Position numbers and translations under genes: made by a program. From DASSOY01 sp035776675 (GTDB lineage Bacteria; Bacillota; Bacilli; Bacillales; DASSOY01): a stretch of DNA of 47,189 bases. The stretch covers positions 1-47,189 of the forward strand of contig DASTWO010000131.1 of NCBI GenBank assembly GCA_035776675.1, read 5' to 3'. This document shows positions 15,770 through 25,219 of the stretch, piece after piece; positions within the stretch are counted from its first letter, which is position 1; each line of letters starts with the position of its first letter. Below the pieces are notes generated by a model. It was not told the origin of the DNA. It saw only the letters and a list, made by a program, of their open reading frames with translations, and searched no databases.

Positions 15770-16804
15770 ATGATTACAATCTATGATATTGCAAAAAGAG
15801 CAGGTGTTTCGACTGCGACTGTTTCGAAGGTATTAAACGGACGCAAAGATGTAAGCCCTAAGACCGTCCAAAAGGTGAAACAAATCACAGAGGAACTTGG
15901 CTATCATCCCAGTGCCAATGCGAGAGGACTTGCTACCAAAAAAACGAAATCAATCGGGGTCTTTTTTCAAGATCATTTGAATACGGGGTTTCGACACACC
16001 TTTTTGCAAGATATTTTGGCAAGTTTCAAAGATGTAGTTGGCTCAGAAGGATATGACCTTGTCTTCTTTGCCAATAATCAACCGGACAATGGTTTGGAGA
16101 GCTTTGAGGCTCGTGCCAGGCAAAGAAATGTAGATGGTGTTTTGCTTCTGGGCGTACCTCGAACAGATCCTGATTTATTAGATTTGGCACAGAGTCGGAT
16201 CCCATGTATGTCTATTGACCTGGATTTGCTTGGTCCAACTGCCGGTTATCTGACCTCTGACAATATTGGAGGGGCCATTAAGGCGATAGACCATCTGGTT
16301 GAAATGGGCCATCGGGACATTGCCTACATTTCAGAATTTCTCGGTACCAAACCAGGGCACGATCGACTGATAGGGTATCAAACGGCCTTACAAAATCACG
16401 GTATTCCAATCAGATCCGAGTGGATCGAATCCGGAAACTTCACAGAAGAAAGCGGCCATTTGGCAACCATTAAATTGCTTGAAAAAAAGGAGCGGCCGAC
16501 GGCGATATTTTGCGCAGGCGATATGATGGCCATCGGTGCAATGAATGCTTTAAAAGAACACCGTATAAAAGTTGGAAAGGATATTTCAATTATTGGATTT
16601 GATGACATTTCGTTGCTGAAATATGTCACCCCACGGCTGACTACCATTCGTCAACAAAAGGATATTATGGGGGAGAAAGCAGCTGATGAATTGCTTAAAT
16701 TGATCAACAATCCCAATTATTTTCCGTCTACGTTTACGATTGAAACGGAACTTGTCGTTCGTGAAACAGTCTCCCAAATCAAGGTTCAGGAAAAACTGAA
16801 TTGA
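15770..16804 (+). CDS. LacI-family transcriptional regulator
   Basis: Repressor of 344 residues. The N-terminal helix-turn-helix is YDIAKRAGVSTATVSKVLNG, followed by the hinge (about residues 45-60), then a periplasmic-binding-protein-like sugar domain ending near residue 335 (landmarks: RNVDGVLLLGVP, IDHLVEMGHRDIAYIS, FDDISLLKYVTPRLTTIRQ). It precedes a transporter and beta-glucosidase, so its inducer is probably a beta-glucoside or its breakdown product. Two dyads in its own leader and a related site before the transporter suggest autoregulation and local control. Confidence 0.93.
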   Translation: MITIYDIAKRAGVSTATVSKVLNGRKDVSPKTVQKVKQITEELGYHPSANARGLATKKTKSIGVFFQDHLNTGFRHTFLQDILASFKDVVGSEGYDLVFFANNQPDNGLESFEARARQRNVDGVLLLGVPRTDPDLLDLAQSRIPCMSIDLDLLGPTAGYLTSDNIGGAIKAIDHLVEMGHRDIAYISEFLGTKPGHDRLIGYQTALQNHGIPIRSEWIESGNFTEESGHLATIKLLEKKERPTAIFCAGDMMAIGAMNALKEHRIKVGKDISIIGFDDISLLKYVTPRLTTIRQQKDIMGEKAADELLKLINNPNYFPSTFTIETELVVRETVSQIKVQEKLN

Positions 16805-16865
16805 TAGATTAAATTGATTTTCAAGGAGGTGGTTTATTTAGCTGCTCATAGAAAATTCCGCATTA

Positions 16866-16880
16866 TTGAAAGCGTTTTAA
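16866..16880 (+). promoter_or_regulatory. cre/LacI-type operator before the ABC importer
   Basis: TTGAAAGCGTTTTAA, in the 173-bp gap before the binding-protein gene. The inner 14 bp match the cre consensus except one base (A for C). It shares the AAGCG core with the two LacI dyads, so it may bind CcpA, the local LacI protein, or both. No clear -35/-10 pair was found around it. Confidence 0.5.
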
Positions 16881-16977
16881 TTCAGAGGGAAATCAGACCA
16901 TTTTAGAAGGAGAATGGACAGCTTGTTTCATAAGTGTCTGAACTCTCAAAATTATACTTTAGGAGGGTGATTGAAAA

Positions 16978-18678
16978 GTGAAAAGGAGATCAAAATTATC
17001 TTTCTTAGTGATGCTGGTATTATGTTTGGCTATGTTTCTGGCGGCGTGTAACAGCGGCTCAAAACAATCTTCAGGAACCCAGACAGGATCAGACGGCCCG
17101 GAAGGTGAATCAAGTGGTCAAGATGATTCATCAGGGGATCAACCAACAACCGGGGAACCCCTTGTAATGGTGCCTTCCCCGAAAGGGTCTTTTGAAAAGA
17201 ATTTCAACCCGTTTAACACCACGTCACTTGATGGAACAAACGGGTTGATCTATGAACCATTGGCTTACCTTGATTCCGTAAGTGGCAAAACGTATCATTT
17301 CCTTGCCCAGGATATAGAATGGAGCAACGGAAACAAGACTCTCACTGTTACATTAAAAGACAATGTAAAGTGGTCAGACGGCAAACCGTTTAGTGCGGAT
17401 GATGTAGTGTTCACCTTCAACTTATTGAAAAAACACGATGCGGCTGATACATCAGGAATATGGAGTCATCTGTCTTCCGTGGAGAAAAAAGGAGACAATC
17501 AGGTCGCTTTTCATTTCAAAGAGGCCAATGTTCCTTTTCAGTCTTACATTCTGGGAACTTTGATTGTTCCGAAGCATATTTGGAAGGATATTGACGCGCC
17601 TACCAAAGAACAAGTTACCACCCCCGTAGGAACCGGACCGTATACTGTTAAGTCCTTCAGCCCATCCGTTTATGTCCTGGAAGCAAGAAAGGACTATTAT
17701 GGAGGAGATCTGCCGGTACCCGTGATTAAGTTTCCTTCTTATAAAGGCAACCAGAGTGTGACGTTGGCATTGACACAAGGGGAAATTGATTGGGCAGGCA
17801 TTTTCATTAATAATGCGGACGAAGTCTATGCGGCAAAGAGTGAACACAACAAATATTGGTTTCCTCCGAAAAACAATTTCACCCTTTATACGAATTTAAA
17901 GAAACCTTTACTTAAGGATCTAGCTGTCCGGAAAGCTATGAGTTTGGCCATTAATCGTGAGCAAATATCGGCCAAAGCCGAATCCGGCTTCGCCCCACCT
18001 TCCAATCCGACGGGCTGGATTTCCGGTCACGACAATTGGGCTAATCCGAATTTGGCGGAAAATCACAAGTCATTTGAGTACAATCCGGACAAAGCCATGC
18101 AGGTATTGGAAGATGCCGGGTATAAGAAAAACGGCGACGGTATTTTTGCAAAAGAGGGTAAACCGCTTTCGTTCAAATTGTATACAGTATCAGGTTGGAC
18201 GGATTGGGCAACCATGACTCAATTAATCAAGCAAGATTTGGCAAAGGTGGGCATCGATGTTCAGGTGCAACAGCTTCAATACGGTGCCTATGCCAATAAC
18301 GTTACAAATGGGAAATATCAATTGGCGATTTCCTGGACGAACGCAGGCTTCACGCCTTATAAACAATACAAGGATTTCCTAGGTTCCGAAGGGGCCTGGA
18401 ATCTTGAGCAGTGGAGTGATTCGAAAACGGATCAGGCCCTTGAAACTTTCTCAAGCACGACAGATAAGGAAAAACAAAAGCAAGCGATCTTCACTTTACA
18501 AAAGATTGTTGCCGAAAATTTGCCTTCCATTCCTCTCGTCCAGGGACCGATCTGGTATGAATACAACGATTCCAAATATACCAACTGGCCGACTGAAGAA
18601 AATCCTTATGTAGATCCGGCTCCGCATGACTGGCCAGCACCCGCAGTGGTTCTTAAGCATCTGAAACCGGTTCAATAA
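16978..18678 (+). CDS. ABC transporter substrate-binding lipoprotein (SBP family 5)
   Basis: Extracellular lipoprotein that captures the substrate of the following importer. 566 residues. The signal peptide runs to lipobox LAAC (C24), followed by a Gly/Ser/Asp-rich linker to about residue 60, then the SBP_bac_5 fold (FNPFNTTSLDGTNGLIYEPL, VKWSDGKPFSADDVVFTF, RKAMSLAINREQI). The family binds peptides, nickel or oligosaccharides; with GH1 and LacI neighbours an oligosaccharide such as a beta-glucoside is likeliest. GTG 16978 is chosen for AGGAGGGTGA upstream. Confidence 0.92.
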   Translation: MKRRSKLSFLVMLVLCLAMFLAACNSGSKQSSGTQTGSDGPEGESSGQDDSSGDQPTTGEPLVMVPSPKGSFEKNFNPFNTTSLDGTNGLIYEPLAYLDSVSGKTYHFLAQDIEWSNGNKTLTVTLKDNVKWSDGKPFSADDVVFTFNLLKKHDAADTSGIWSHLSSVEKKGDNQVAFHFKEANVPFQSYILGTLIVPKHIWKDIDAPTKEQVTTPVGTGPYTVKSFSPSVYVLEARKDYYGGDLPVPVIKFPSYKGNQSVTLALTQGEIDWAGIFINNADEVYAAKSEHNKYWFPPKNNFTLYTNLKKPLLKDLAVRKAMSLAINREQISAKAESGFAPPSNPTGWISGHDNWANPNLAENHKSFEYNPDKAMQVLEDAGYKKNGDGIFAKEGKPLSFKLYTVSGWTDWATMTQLIKQDLAKVGIDVQVQQLQYGAYANNVTNGKYQLAISWTNAGFTPYKQYKDFLGSEGAWNLEQWSDSKTDQALETFSSTTDKEKQKQAIFTLQKIVAENLPSIPLVQGPIWYEYNDSKYTNWPTEENPYVDPAPHDWPAPAVVLKHLKPVQ

Positions 18679-18689
18679 AACCGAATGAC

Positions 18690-18730
18690 CAAGGGGGAGG
18701 GAATACAGCCTTTCCCCTTGTATATTTTCT
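18690..18730 (+). terminator. Leaky terminator between binding protein and permease genes
   Basis: CAAGGGG (18690-18696) pairs with CCCCTTG (18714-18720), extended by AGG/CCT, then TATATTTTCT. A weak U-tract inside the operon usually allows partial read-through and also protects the upstream mRNA, giving more binding protein than membrane subunits. Confidence 0.6.
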
Positions 18731-18845
18731 AAAGGCAACAGAATTTCAGTTTCATTCTTTGAGCGGAGTCGTTCTGATAGCAGACACCTGGGTAAATTAA
18801 CACATTTATATAGAGAGGTCTTCTTATGCTAAAGGAGGAATATGG

Positions 18846-19835
18846 GTGCGTTATCTTATCAATCGTCTCATTTTTTTCGTTTTATCATTGTGGGCAGCCG
18901 TAACTATTAATTTTATTTTGCCTCGCTTAATGCCGGGCAATCCTGCGCAGGCGATGTTCGCCAAGTTCCAGGGACAATTGAAGCCTGAAGCCATGGCCGC
19001 AATGAAACAGCAATTTGGCCTTACAGATGAGCCTATCTGGGATAAATACCTTTCATATTTGCAAGGATTGGTTACGGGAGATTGGGGCCTTTCTTTTGCG
19101 AGTTTCCCTGTTCCCGTTTCATCCATTATTGAACACAGCATACCATGGACGATATTTTTGGTAGGCGGGGCAACAGTGATTTCGGTTTTTATCGGGACAG
19201 CACTCGGTATTTACGTGTCATTTAAACGCCAGGGCTTGTTGGACTCTACTTTGCCTATTTCTTCAATGGCCCTACAGGCGATGCCGCACTTTTTTGTCGC
19301 CATGGTCCTCATTTTTGTTTTTGCTTTTCAACTTGGGTGGTTTCCGCTTGGAAAAGGATTTTCAATTGATGTGATGCCGGGCTTTCATTGGGATTTCATC
19401 AAAAGTGCTCTCTTTCATAGTATTCTGCCGGGAATTACCTTATTTTTCGGCGGACTGAGCGGATGGCTGATTGGCATGCGCAATAACATGATTTACACGC
19501 TTGGGGAAGATTATGTCGTATTTGCTGAAGCAAAAGGCGTTCGGCCTACTCGGTTAATGTTTTCTTACGCGGCTCGGAATGCATTTTTGCCCCAATTGAC
19601 AAGCTTTGCTCTTGCTATCGGGCACGTTGTCAGCGGTGCGATTTTGGTGGAAGTGGTCTTTTCCTATCCTGGAATTGGCAGTCAACTGAACGACGCGGTT
19701 CTGTCACAGGATTATCCCATGATACAGGCTTCATTCTTGTTGATCGCCGTTGCAGTCCTCACCGCTAATTTGATTGTTGATTTGCTTTACGCTCGCCTGG
19801 ATCCGCGGATCCGTACCGGAGGTGCCGATTCATGA
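18846..19835 (+). CDS. ABC transporter permease, OppB/DppB type
   Basis: Membrane subunit of the importer, 329 residues with about six transmembrane helices; the N-terminal helix YLINRLIFFVLSLWAAVTINF and proline-rich PRLMPGNPAQ are typical of OppB. The cytoplasmic coupling segment near 220-250 (YVVFAEAKGVRPTRLMFSYAAR) contacts the ATPases. GTG 18846 follows AAAGGAGGA. Overlaps the second permease gene by ATGA. Confidence 0.93.
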   Translation: MRYLINRLIFFVLSLWAAVTINFILPRLMPGNPAQAMFAKFQGQLKPEAMAAMKQQFGLTDEPIWDKYLSYLQGLVTGDWGLSFASFPVPVSSIIEHSIPWTIFLVGGATVISVFIGTALGIYVSFKRQGLLDSTLPISSMALQAMPHFFVAMVLIFVFAFQLGWFPLGKGFSIDVMPGFHWDFIKSALFHSILPGITLFFGGLSGWLIGMRNNMIYTLGEDYVVFAEAKGVRPTRLMFSYAARNAFLPQLTSFALAIGHVVSGAILVEVVFSYPGIGSQLNDAVLSQDYPMIQASFLLIAVAVLTANLIVDLLYARLDPRIRTGGADS

Positions 19836-20755
19836 ATGTTGAACTAGAGAAAACGAGTCAACCCATTGAAAAAAATCTGGGCTTTTTTGACCGGATTTAC
19901 AACTTCCTTTTGCCGCTCTTTTCCAATAAAAAAGCGACGGTCGGATTAATCATCTTTCTGATTTTTGCACTTGTCGCTATTTTTGAACCATGGGTTGCAC
20001 CGTATGATCCTAACGCCGCTGTTTTTCCACCGTCTCAGGCTCCAACGACCGAGCATATTTTCGGGACGACGAATACCGGCAAAGATGTTTTTTCACAATT
20101 TGTATACGGAACGCGCTCAACTATTGTAGTTGGCTTCGGCGCCGGGATTCTGACTACATTAATTGGGCTTACTATAGGGTTAATCAGCGGGTTTGCGGGG
20201 CGGATCGTTGATTCCATTCTGGGGTTTATCACCAATCTTTTTCTAGTAGTACCGGGGTTGGCCTTACTGATTGTCATCCAGGCTTATTTGGAAAATGCTT
20301 CGCCTTACATGAATGGCCTTATCATTGCATTAACCGGTTGGGCATGGGGGGCACGGGTATTTCGTTCGATGACCTTTTCACTCGGAAGTCGGGATTATGT
20401 AACGGCGGCTAAATTATCGGGTGAATCAAATTTCAGAGTGATGTTTACACAGATCGCGCCGAATATGGTGTCTGTTATTGCATCGAATATTATGTACGCC
20501 TCTTTGGCGGCCATCTTGGCCGATTCAGGTCTCGCCTTCTTGGGATTGGAGAGTGTTACGTCTGTTAGCTGGGGAACCATGCTGTATTGGGCCAAGGGAA
20601 GCGGAGCGCTGTTAAATGGATCCTGGTGGTGGTTTCTTCCTCCTGGAATTGGCATTGCACTTGTCGGGATGAGTCTTGTGCTGATGAACTTTGCTGTAGA
20701 TCAAATTACGAATCCGCGCCTTCGTCAACAAATAAGGAGGAAACATAATGGATAA
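19832..20755 (+). CDS. ABC transporter permease, OppC/DppC type
   Basis: Second membrane subunit, 307 residues. An N-terminal cytoplasmic tail leads to the first helix (ATVGLIIFLIFALVAIF), then EHIFGTTNTGKDVFSQFVYG, the OppC signature, and the coupling loop YVTAAKLSGESNFRVMFTQI. Start coupled to the previous stop; GGAGGTG precedes ATG 19832. Together with OppB it forms the channel. Confidence 0.93.
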   Translation: MNVELEKTSQPIEKNLGFFDRIYNFLLPLFSNKKATVGLIIFLIFALVAIFEPWVAPYDPNAAVFPPSQAPTTEHIFGTTNTGKDVFSQFVYGTRSTIVVGFGAGILTTLIGLTIGLISGFAGRIVDSILGFITNLFLVVPGLALLIVIQAYLENASPYMNGLIIALTGWAWGARVFRSMTFSLGSRDYVTAAKLSGESNFRVMFTQIAPNMVSVIASNIMYASLAAILADSGLAFLGLESVTSVSWGTMLYWAKGSGALLNGSWWWFLPPGIGIALVGMSLVLMNFAVDQITNPRLRQQIRRKHNG

Positions 20756-21728
20756 ACACGAACCTGTTCTTGAATTAGATGACGTATCTGTAAGTTATGA
20801 TTCTCCTGCGGGCGCTGTTCAGGCGGTCAATCACGTGTCGATGAAGATTTATCCGAATACGATTGTCGGTCTTGTGGGGGAATCGGGATCGGGAAAGTCA
20901 ACGCTGGCCAATGCCACCATGCATCTCTTAAAAGGGAATGCACAACTGACTTCGGGAACCGTAAAAGTGATGGGAAAAGATATCTACAAAATGACGAAAA
21001 AAGAGTTAAGGCAGTTTCGTTGGAATCGGATGTCAATGGTTTTCCAAAGTGCGATGAATGCTTTAAACCCCGTTTTAAATATAGAGGCTCAAATGATTGA
21101 CACATTGCGGAGCCATCGCAAAGGGATGAGCTACAAAGAGGCCCGCAGACGTTCTCATGAATTGTTGGATCTGGTCAGTATCGATTCAAAGTATTTGCGG
21201 GCTTATCCCCATGAATTGTCCGGAGGAATGCGTCAAAGAATTGTCATTGCCATAGCTGTGGCGCTTGAACCGGATCTCGTAATTATGGATGAACCGACGA
21301 CCGCTCTTGATGTTGTCGTTCAGCGTTCCATCTTGGATAAAATCAAGGTCCTGCAAAAAGACCAGAAGTTCGCCATTTTGTTGATCAGCCACGATTTCAG
21401 CCTGGTTTCGGAACTTTGTTCAAATGTCGCTATTATGTATGCGGGTCGTCTGATTGAAAAAGCGGATAGTGAAACATTGGGTTCAGAAGATTCCCACCAC
21501 CCTTATACGCAAGGGCTTATGAGAGCGATTCCAAAATTAACTGCAGAGGATGTTCTGATTGAAGGTATACCAGGACACCCGCCTGATTTAGTCGACCTTC
21601 CGGCCGGATGCGCTTATCACCCGCGCTGTCCGTTCGCGTATGAGGACTGTCTAAAGATACGGCCAGAATTGCATGAGGTTCGAGACGGTCTCGTTGAATG
21701 CCATCTTTACGAGAAGTCAGGGAGCTGA
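20748..21728 (+). CDS. ABC transporter ATP-binding protein, OppD/DppD type
   Basis: First ATPase, 326 residues. Walker A GESGSGKST (about residue 42), signature LSGGMRQRI, Walker B LVIMDEPTTALD, H-loop SHDFS; C-terminal oligopeptide/dipeptide extension with the cysteines of CAYHPRCPFAYEDC, which in relatives can hold a 4Fe-4S cluster. ATG 20748 after AAGGAGGAAAC, overlapping the permease by 8 bp. Confidence 0.94.
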   Translation: MDKHEPVLELDDVSVSYDSPAGAVQAVNHVSMKIYPNTIVGLVGESGSGKSTLANATMHLLKGNAQLTSGTVKVMGKDIYKMTKKELRQFRWNRMSMVFQSAMNALNPVLNIEAQMIDTLRSHRKGMSYKEARRRSHELLDLVSIDSKYLRAYPHELSGGMRQRIVIAIAVALEPDLVIMDEPTTALDVVVQRSILDKIKVLQKDQKFAILLISHDFSLVSELCSNVAIMYAGRLIEKADSETLGSEDSHHPYTQGLMRAIPKLTAEDVLIEGIPGHPPDLVDLPAGCAYHPRCPFAYEDCLKIRPELHEVRDGLVECHLYEKSGS

Positions 21729-21738
21729 GGTGTTGAAT

Positions 21739-22728
21739 ATGGAAAATCCATTAGTAGAAGTAGACCAATTGAAAATTCGCTTTCGTGTTCGTGATGGAAA
21801 GCGAAAGAGCTATATTACTCCTGTAGATAATGTCAGTTTTGCCATTCGGAAAGGAGAGGTTTTGGCCCTTGTCGGAGAATCCGGCAGCGGGAAATCAACA
21901 ATTGGCAGAACACTGGTCCGAATTCTGGAACCGACAGAAGGAAAGATTGCAGTGGAGGGCAAAACCATAAACCGTATTAAAGGGCGAGAATTAAGAAAAT
22001 ACCGCGGGAAGGCGCAGATGATCTTTCAGGATCCTTTTGGGTCATTAAATCCGGTAAGGACAGTTGAAAAGCACGTTACGTTTCCTCTCAGAACGTATCG
22101 TGGTTGTCGTGGTGCGGAACTGGATAAGGAGATTGATACCCTGTTTAAGAAAGTAGGATTGACACCGGTTTCGGAAATGAGAAGAAAATATCCCCACGAA
22201 CTGTCAGGCGGTCAACGGCAAAGATTGGCGATTGCCCGGACTCTTGCAGCCAATCCGAAATTTATGGTCGCTGATGAACCAACTTCGATGCTTGATGTGT
22301 CCATCCGGGCGGGGATCCTGGAATTGTTGAATGAGTTGAAACGCGATCTGTCACTCTCTTATTTATATATCACCCATGATCTTGCTTCTGCTCGGTATTT
22401 CGGTGATAGGATCATGGTTATGTATGGTGGAAAGGTGATGGAAATAGCGGAATCTAGAACGCTTATCCAAAAACCACTTCATCCTTATACCCAATTGCTC
22501 TTGGCCGCTACGCCGGGAAGTTCATCAGAGCTCGAGTTGTCCTCGCTCAGTAACGAAGCACCGGATTTATCTGAGGGCAGGCAAGGTTGTCCTTTTGCCC
22601 ACCGTTGTCCGCTTGCAACTGCGATTTGCAAAGAAGAAATGCCTCCTTTGGAAGGGACAGAGGAATCCGAACATTTTGTTGCGTGCCACCATGCGGGTGG
22701 AGATTTTGGCGGCGCATTTATTTCATAA
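21739..22728 (+). CDS. ABC transporter ATP-binding protein, OppF/DppF type
   Basis: Second ATPase, about 329 residues. Walker A GESGSGKSTIGR, Q-loop MIFQDPFGSLNP, signature LSGGQRQRLAIA, Walker B FMVADEPTSMLD, H-loop THDLAS, and the C-terminal CPFAHRCPLATAIC segment. ATG 21739 is preferred (GAGG eight bases earlier); the frame is open back to 21673 but that part overlaps OppD. Confidence 0.93.
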   Translation: MENPLVEVDQLKIRFRVRDGKRKSYITPVDNVSFAIRKGEVLALVGESGSGKSTIGRTLVRILEPTEGKIAVEGKTINRIKGRELRKYRGKAQMIFQDPFGSLNPVRTVEKHVTFPLRTYRGCRGAELDKEIDTLFKKVGLTPVSEMRRKYPHELSGGQRQRLAIARTLAANPKFMVADEPTSMLDVSIRAGILELLNELKRDLSLSYLYITHDLASARYFGDRIMVMYGGKVMEIAESRTLIQKPLHPYTQLLLAATPGSSSELELSSLSNEAPDLSEGRQGCPFAHRCPLATAICKEEMPPLEGTEESEHFVACHHAGGDFGGAFIS

Positions 22729-22759
22729 TCTATAAAACATAGAAAGCGTGGGTAATGAA

Positions 22760-24097
22760 ATGACAGATTTTCCGAAGGATTTCATATGGGGGACGGCGAC
22801 TGCATCGTACCAGGTGGAAGGCGCTTTTAATGTAGATGGGCGGAGTGAATCGATATGGGACCGCTTTACACGAACACCTGGCAAAGTGTTTGAAGGCCAT
22901 AATGGCGATGTCGCCTGCGACCATTATCATCGATTTAAAGAAGATGTGAAATTGATGGCCGATCTGGGCATTCAGTCTTACCGTTTTTCCATTTCGTGGC
23001 CGCGAATATTTCCTGAACCGAACCGTTTGAATCCGAAAGGGATCGACTTTTACAAAAGATTGTTGGAAGAATTGCATCGTTATCATATTCAACCCGTTGC
23101 CACGATTTATCATTGGGATTTGCCCCAATGGCTTCAAGAACAGGGCGGTTGGGTGAATCGTGATACAGTGAATCATTTTACCCACTATGCAGAATCATTG
23201 TTTAAGGAGCTAGGTGATCAGGTTTCAATGTGGATTACGCATAATGAACCGTGGTGTGCAGCGTTTCTGGGGCATGCGTTTGGCGTTCATGCTCCGGGAC
23301 ATCATGATTTGAAAGAGGCATTAACGGTGTCCCATCATTTAATGTTGTCGCATGGGAAAACCGTTCAAGCCTTTCGACGCTCCAAGAGAACAGGAGAGAT
23401 TGGTATCACATTGAATTTGACACCGGCAATTGCTGCAACGGATGAAAAAGAAGACATCGAGGCGGCGAAACGAAGTGATGGATTCGGGAATCGATGGTTT
23501 TTGGACCCGATTTTCAAAGGATATTATCCTTCCGACATGGTTAAGGTTTTCACAGAAAAGGAAGGGGACCTTGATTTTATTCAAACAGGCGATTTTGAAG
23601 CCATCTCTGAACCGATCGATTTCCTGGGTGTCAACTATTATTTTCATAATATTGTTGAAGAAGATTCGGACGACCCGTTGTTAGGCTCTAGGAGTCTGCC
23701 GGTCGAGGGGAAGCAAACAGAGATGGGTTGGGGGATTCATCCTGAGTCCCTTTACAAGCTGCTACACCGTTTGAAGGAAGAATATACGGAGCTTCCTTTA
23801 TATATTACGGAAAATGGAGCAGCTTTCCCTGATCAGATCATTAAAGGAGAAATCGAGGATTTGGATCGGATTGATTATTTAAAAAGACATTTTGACGCAG
23901 CGGCCCGTTTTTTACATGAAGGCGGCAATCTAAAAGGGTATTACGTATGGTCATTACTCGATAACTTCGAATGGGCTTACGGCTATGAAAAAAGATTTGG
24001 CATTGTTTATGTCGATTATGAAACGCTGGAACGAATTCCGAAAGCCAGTGCCAAATGGTATAAAGATCTGATAGAAATGCAGGCTCCTATACGGTAA
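22760..24097 (+). CDS. Glycoside hydrolase family 1 beta-glucosidase
   Basis: Retaining beta-glucosidase (or 6-phospho-beta-glucosidase) acting in the cytoplasm; no signal peptide. About 445 residues. N-terminal GH1 signature FIWGTATASYQVEG, acid/base E163 in THNEPWC, nucleophile E351 in YITENGAA, and the aglycone/glycone-site WSLLDNFEWAYGY. Import by an ABC system rather than a PTS favours an unphosphorylated substrate such as cellobiose or an aryl-glucoside. The start is uncertain: GTG 22748 is in frame and neither start has a strong ribosome site; ATG 22760 fits the family N-terminus. Confidence 0.92.
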   Translation: MTDFPKDFIWGTATASYQVEGAFNVDGRSESIWDRFTRTPGKVFEGHNGDVACDHYHRFKEDVKLMADLGIQSYRFSISWPRIFPEPNRLNPKGIDFYKRLLEELHRYHIQPVATIYHWDLPQWLQEQGGWVNRDTVNHFTHYAESLFKELGDQVSMWITHNEPWCAAFLGHAFGVHAPGHHDLKEALTVSHHLMLSHGKTVQAFRRSKRTGEIGITLNLTPAIAATDEKEDIEAAKRSDGFGNRWFLDPIFKGYYPSDMVKVFTEKEGDLDFIQTGDFEAISEPIDFLGVNYYFHNIVEEDSDDPLLGSRSLPVEGKQTEMGWGIHPESLYKLLHRLKEEYTELPLYITENGAAFPDQIIKGEIEDLDRIDYLKRHFDAAARFLHEGGNLKGYYVWSLLDNFEWAYGYEKRFGIVYVDYETLERIPKASAKWYKDLIEMQAPIR

Positions 24098-24123
24098 CAA
24101 AAAAGCCAAGAAGAAAAGGATCT

Positions 24124-24149
24124 GCCGTACAGTGCTTGCATTGTACGGC
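24124..24149 (+). other. Long perfect hairpin between beta-glucosidase and reductase genes
   Basis: GCCGTACA (24124-24131) pairs with TGTACGGC (24142-24149); the intervening GTGC..GCAT can extend the stem. It is followed only by TATTT, so termination would be weak. Possible partial terminator or mRNA-stability element that sets the level of the downstream genes. Confidence 0.6.
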
Positions 24150-24199
24150 TATTTGGCATACAGTAAATTTATTAAACTTTGAGACAAAGGAGGCGTAAC

Positions 24200-25183
24200 G
24201 TGAAATATCGTCAATTAGGCAATACCGATTTGAAGGTAAGTGAAGTGAGTTTTGGAACCTGGGCGATTGGCGGTGCGTGGGGCAAAACAAACGATGCTGA
24301 AGCCATTAAAGGTTTGGAACGGGCGATGGATGACGGAGTCAACTTCTTTGATACTGCTGATGTGTACGGTGACGGTCATAGTGAAGAGTTGTTGGCAAAG
24401 GCAACGAAAGGAAAAGAAGACGATATACATATCGCTACGAAATTTTGCAGGGCCGGAGATATTTATGATCTGGAAAATTACTCAGAAAAATCGGTACGAA
24501 CTTATTGTGAAGATAGTTTGAAACATTTAAACCGTGAGAGAATTGATCTTTACCAGATTCATTGCCCTCCTCTTGAAATTTTAAAGGATGGAAAGGTATT
24601 TGAGGTGCTGGATAAACTCCAGCAAGAAGGAAAAATCCGTTACTATGGCGTTAGTGTGGAAACTGTAGAAGAAGGGCTTTTCTGTTTGGAAAATTCAAAT
24701 GTACGTGCGTTGCAGGTCATCTTTAACCTGTTTCGACAGAAACCTTTGGACAAATTATTTCCGGAAGCAAAAGACAAAGGTGTAGGAATCCTGGCAAGGG
24801 TTCCTTTAGCTAGTGGTTTGTTGACTGGAAAGTTCCATAAAAATACGAGTTTTGAAGAAGACGACCATCGAAGTTTTAATCGCAATGGTGAGGCTTTTAA
24901 TATCGGTGAAACGTTTGCCGGGCTTGATTTTGCTAAAGGTGTGGAACTCAGTGAACAATTGAGCTGGATTGCTGAGAAAAGAGAAAACATTACTAGGGCC
25001 GCCTTAAGATGGATTCTGGATCAGAAAGCGGTATCTTGCATCATTCCAGGATTTCGCAATGTTAAACAGGTTGAAGATAATTTACGTGCTTCAGAGATTC
25101 CATCGTATAATCATGCAGAGTTACAACAGCTAAGGGAATTTTACAGAGATAAAGTTCATCAATCCATACGAGGAGCTTATTAG
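24200..25183 (+). CDS. Aldo/keto reductase
   Basis: NADPH-dependent oxidoreductase of the AKR superfamily, 327 residues. Catalytic tetrad: aspartate and tyrosine in FFDTADVYGDGHSE (about residue 50), lysine in IHIATKFC, histidine in YQIHCPP. C-terminal cofactor segment IIPGFRNVKQVEDN. GTG 24200 is the start: AAAGGAGG sits six bases before it, after an out-of-place in-frame ATG at 24179. In a glycoside locus it may interconvert a sugar or aglycone carbonyl (inference). Confidence 0.91.
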   Translation: MKYRQLGNTDLKVSEVSFGTWAIGGAWGKTNDAEAIKGLERAMDDGVNFFDTADVYGDGHSEELLAKATKGKEDDIHIATKFCRAGDIYDLENYSEKSVRTYCEDSLKHLNRERIDLYQIHCPPLEILKDGKVFEVLDKLQQEGKIRYYGVSVETVEEGLFCLENSNVRALQVIFNLFRQKPLDKLFPEAKDKGVGILARVPLASGLLTGKFHKNTSFEEDDHRSFNRNGEAFNIGETFAGLDFAKGVELSEQLSWIAEKRENITRAALRWILDQKAVSCIIPGFRNVKQVEDNLRASEIPSYNHAELQQLREFYRDKVHQSIRGAY

Positions 25184-25219
25184 TTCGTCGTCAATAATAC
25201 TGTTAAACGGGTGATTTCA

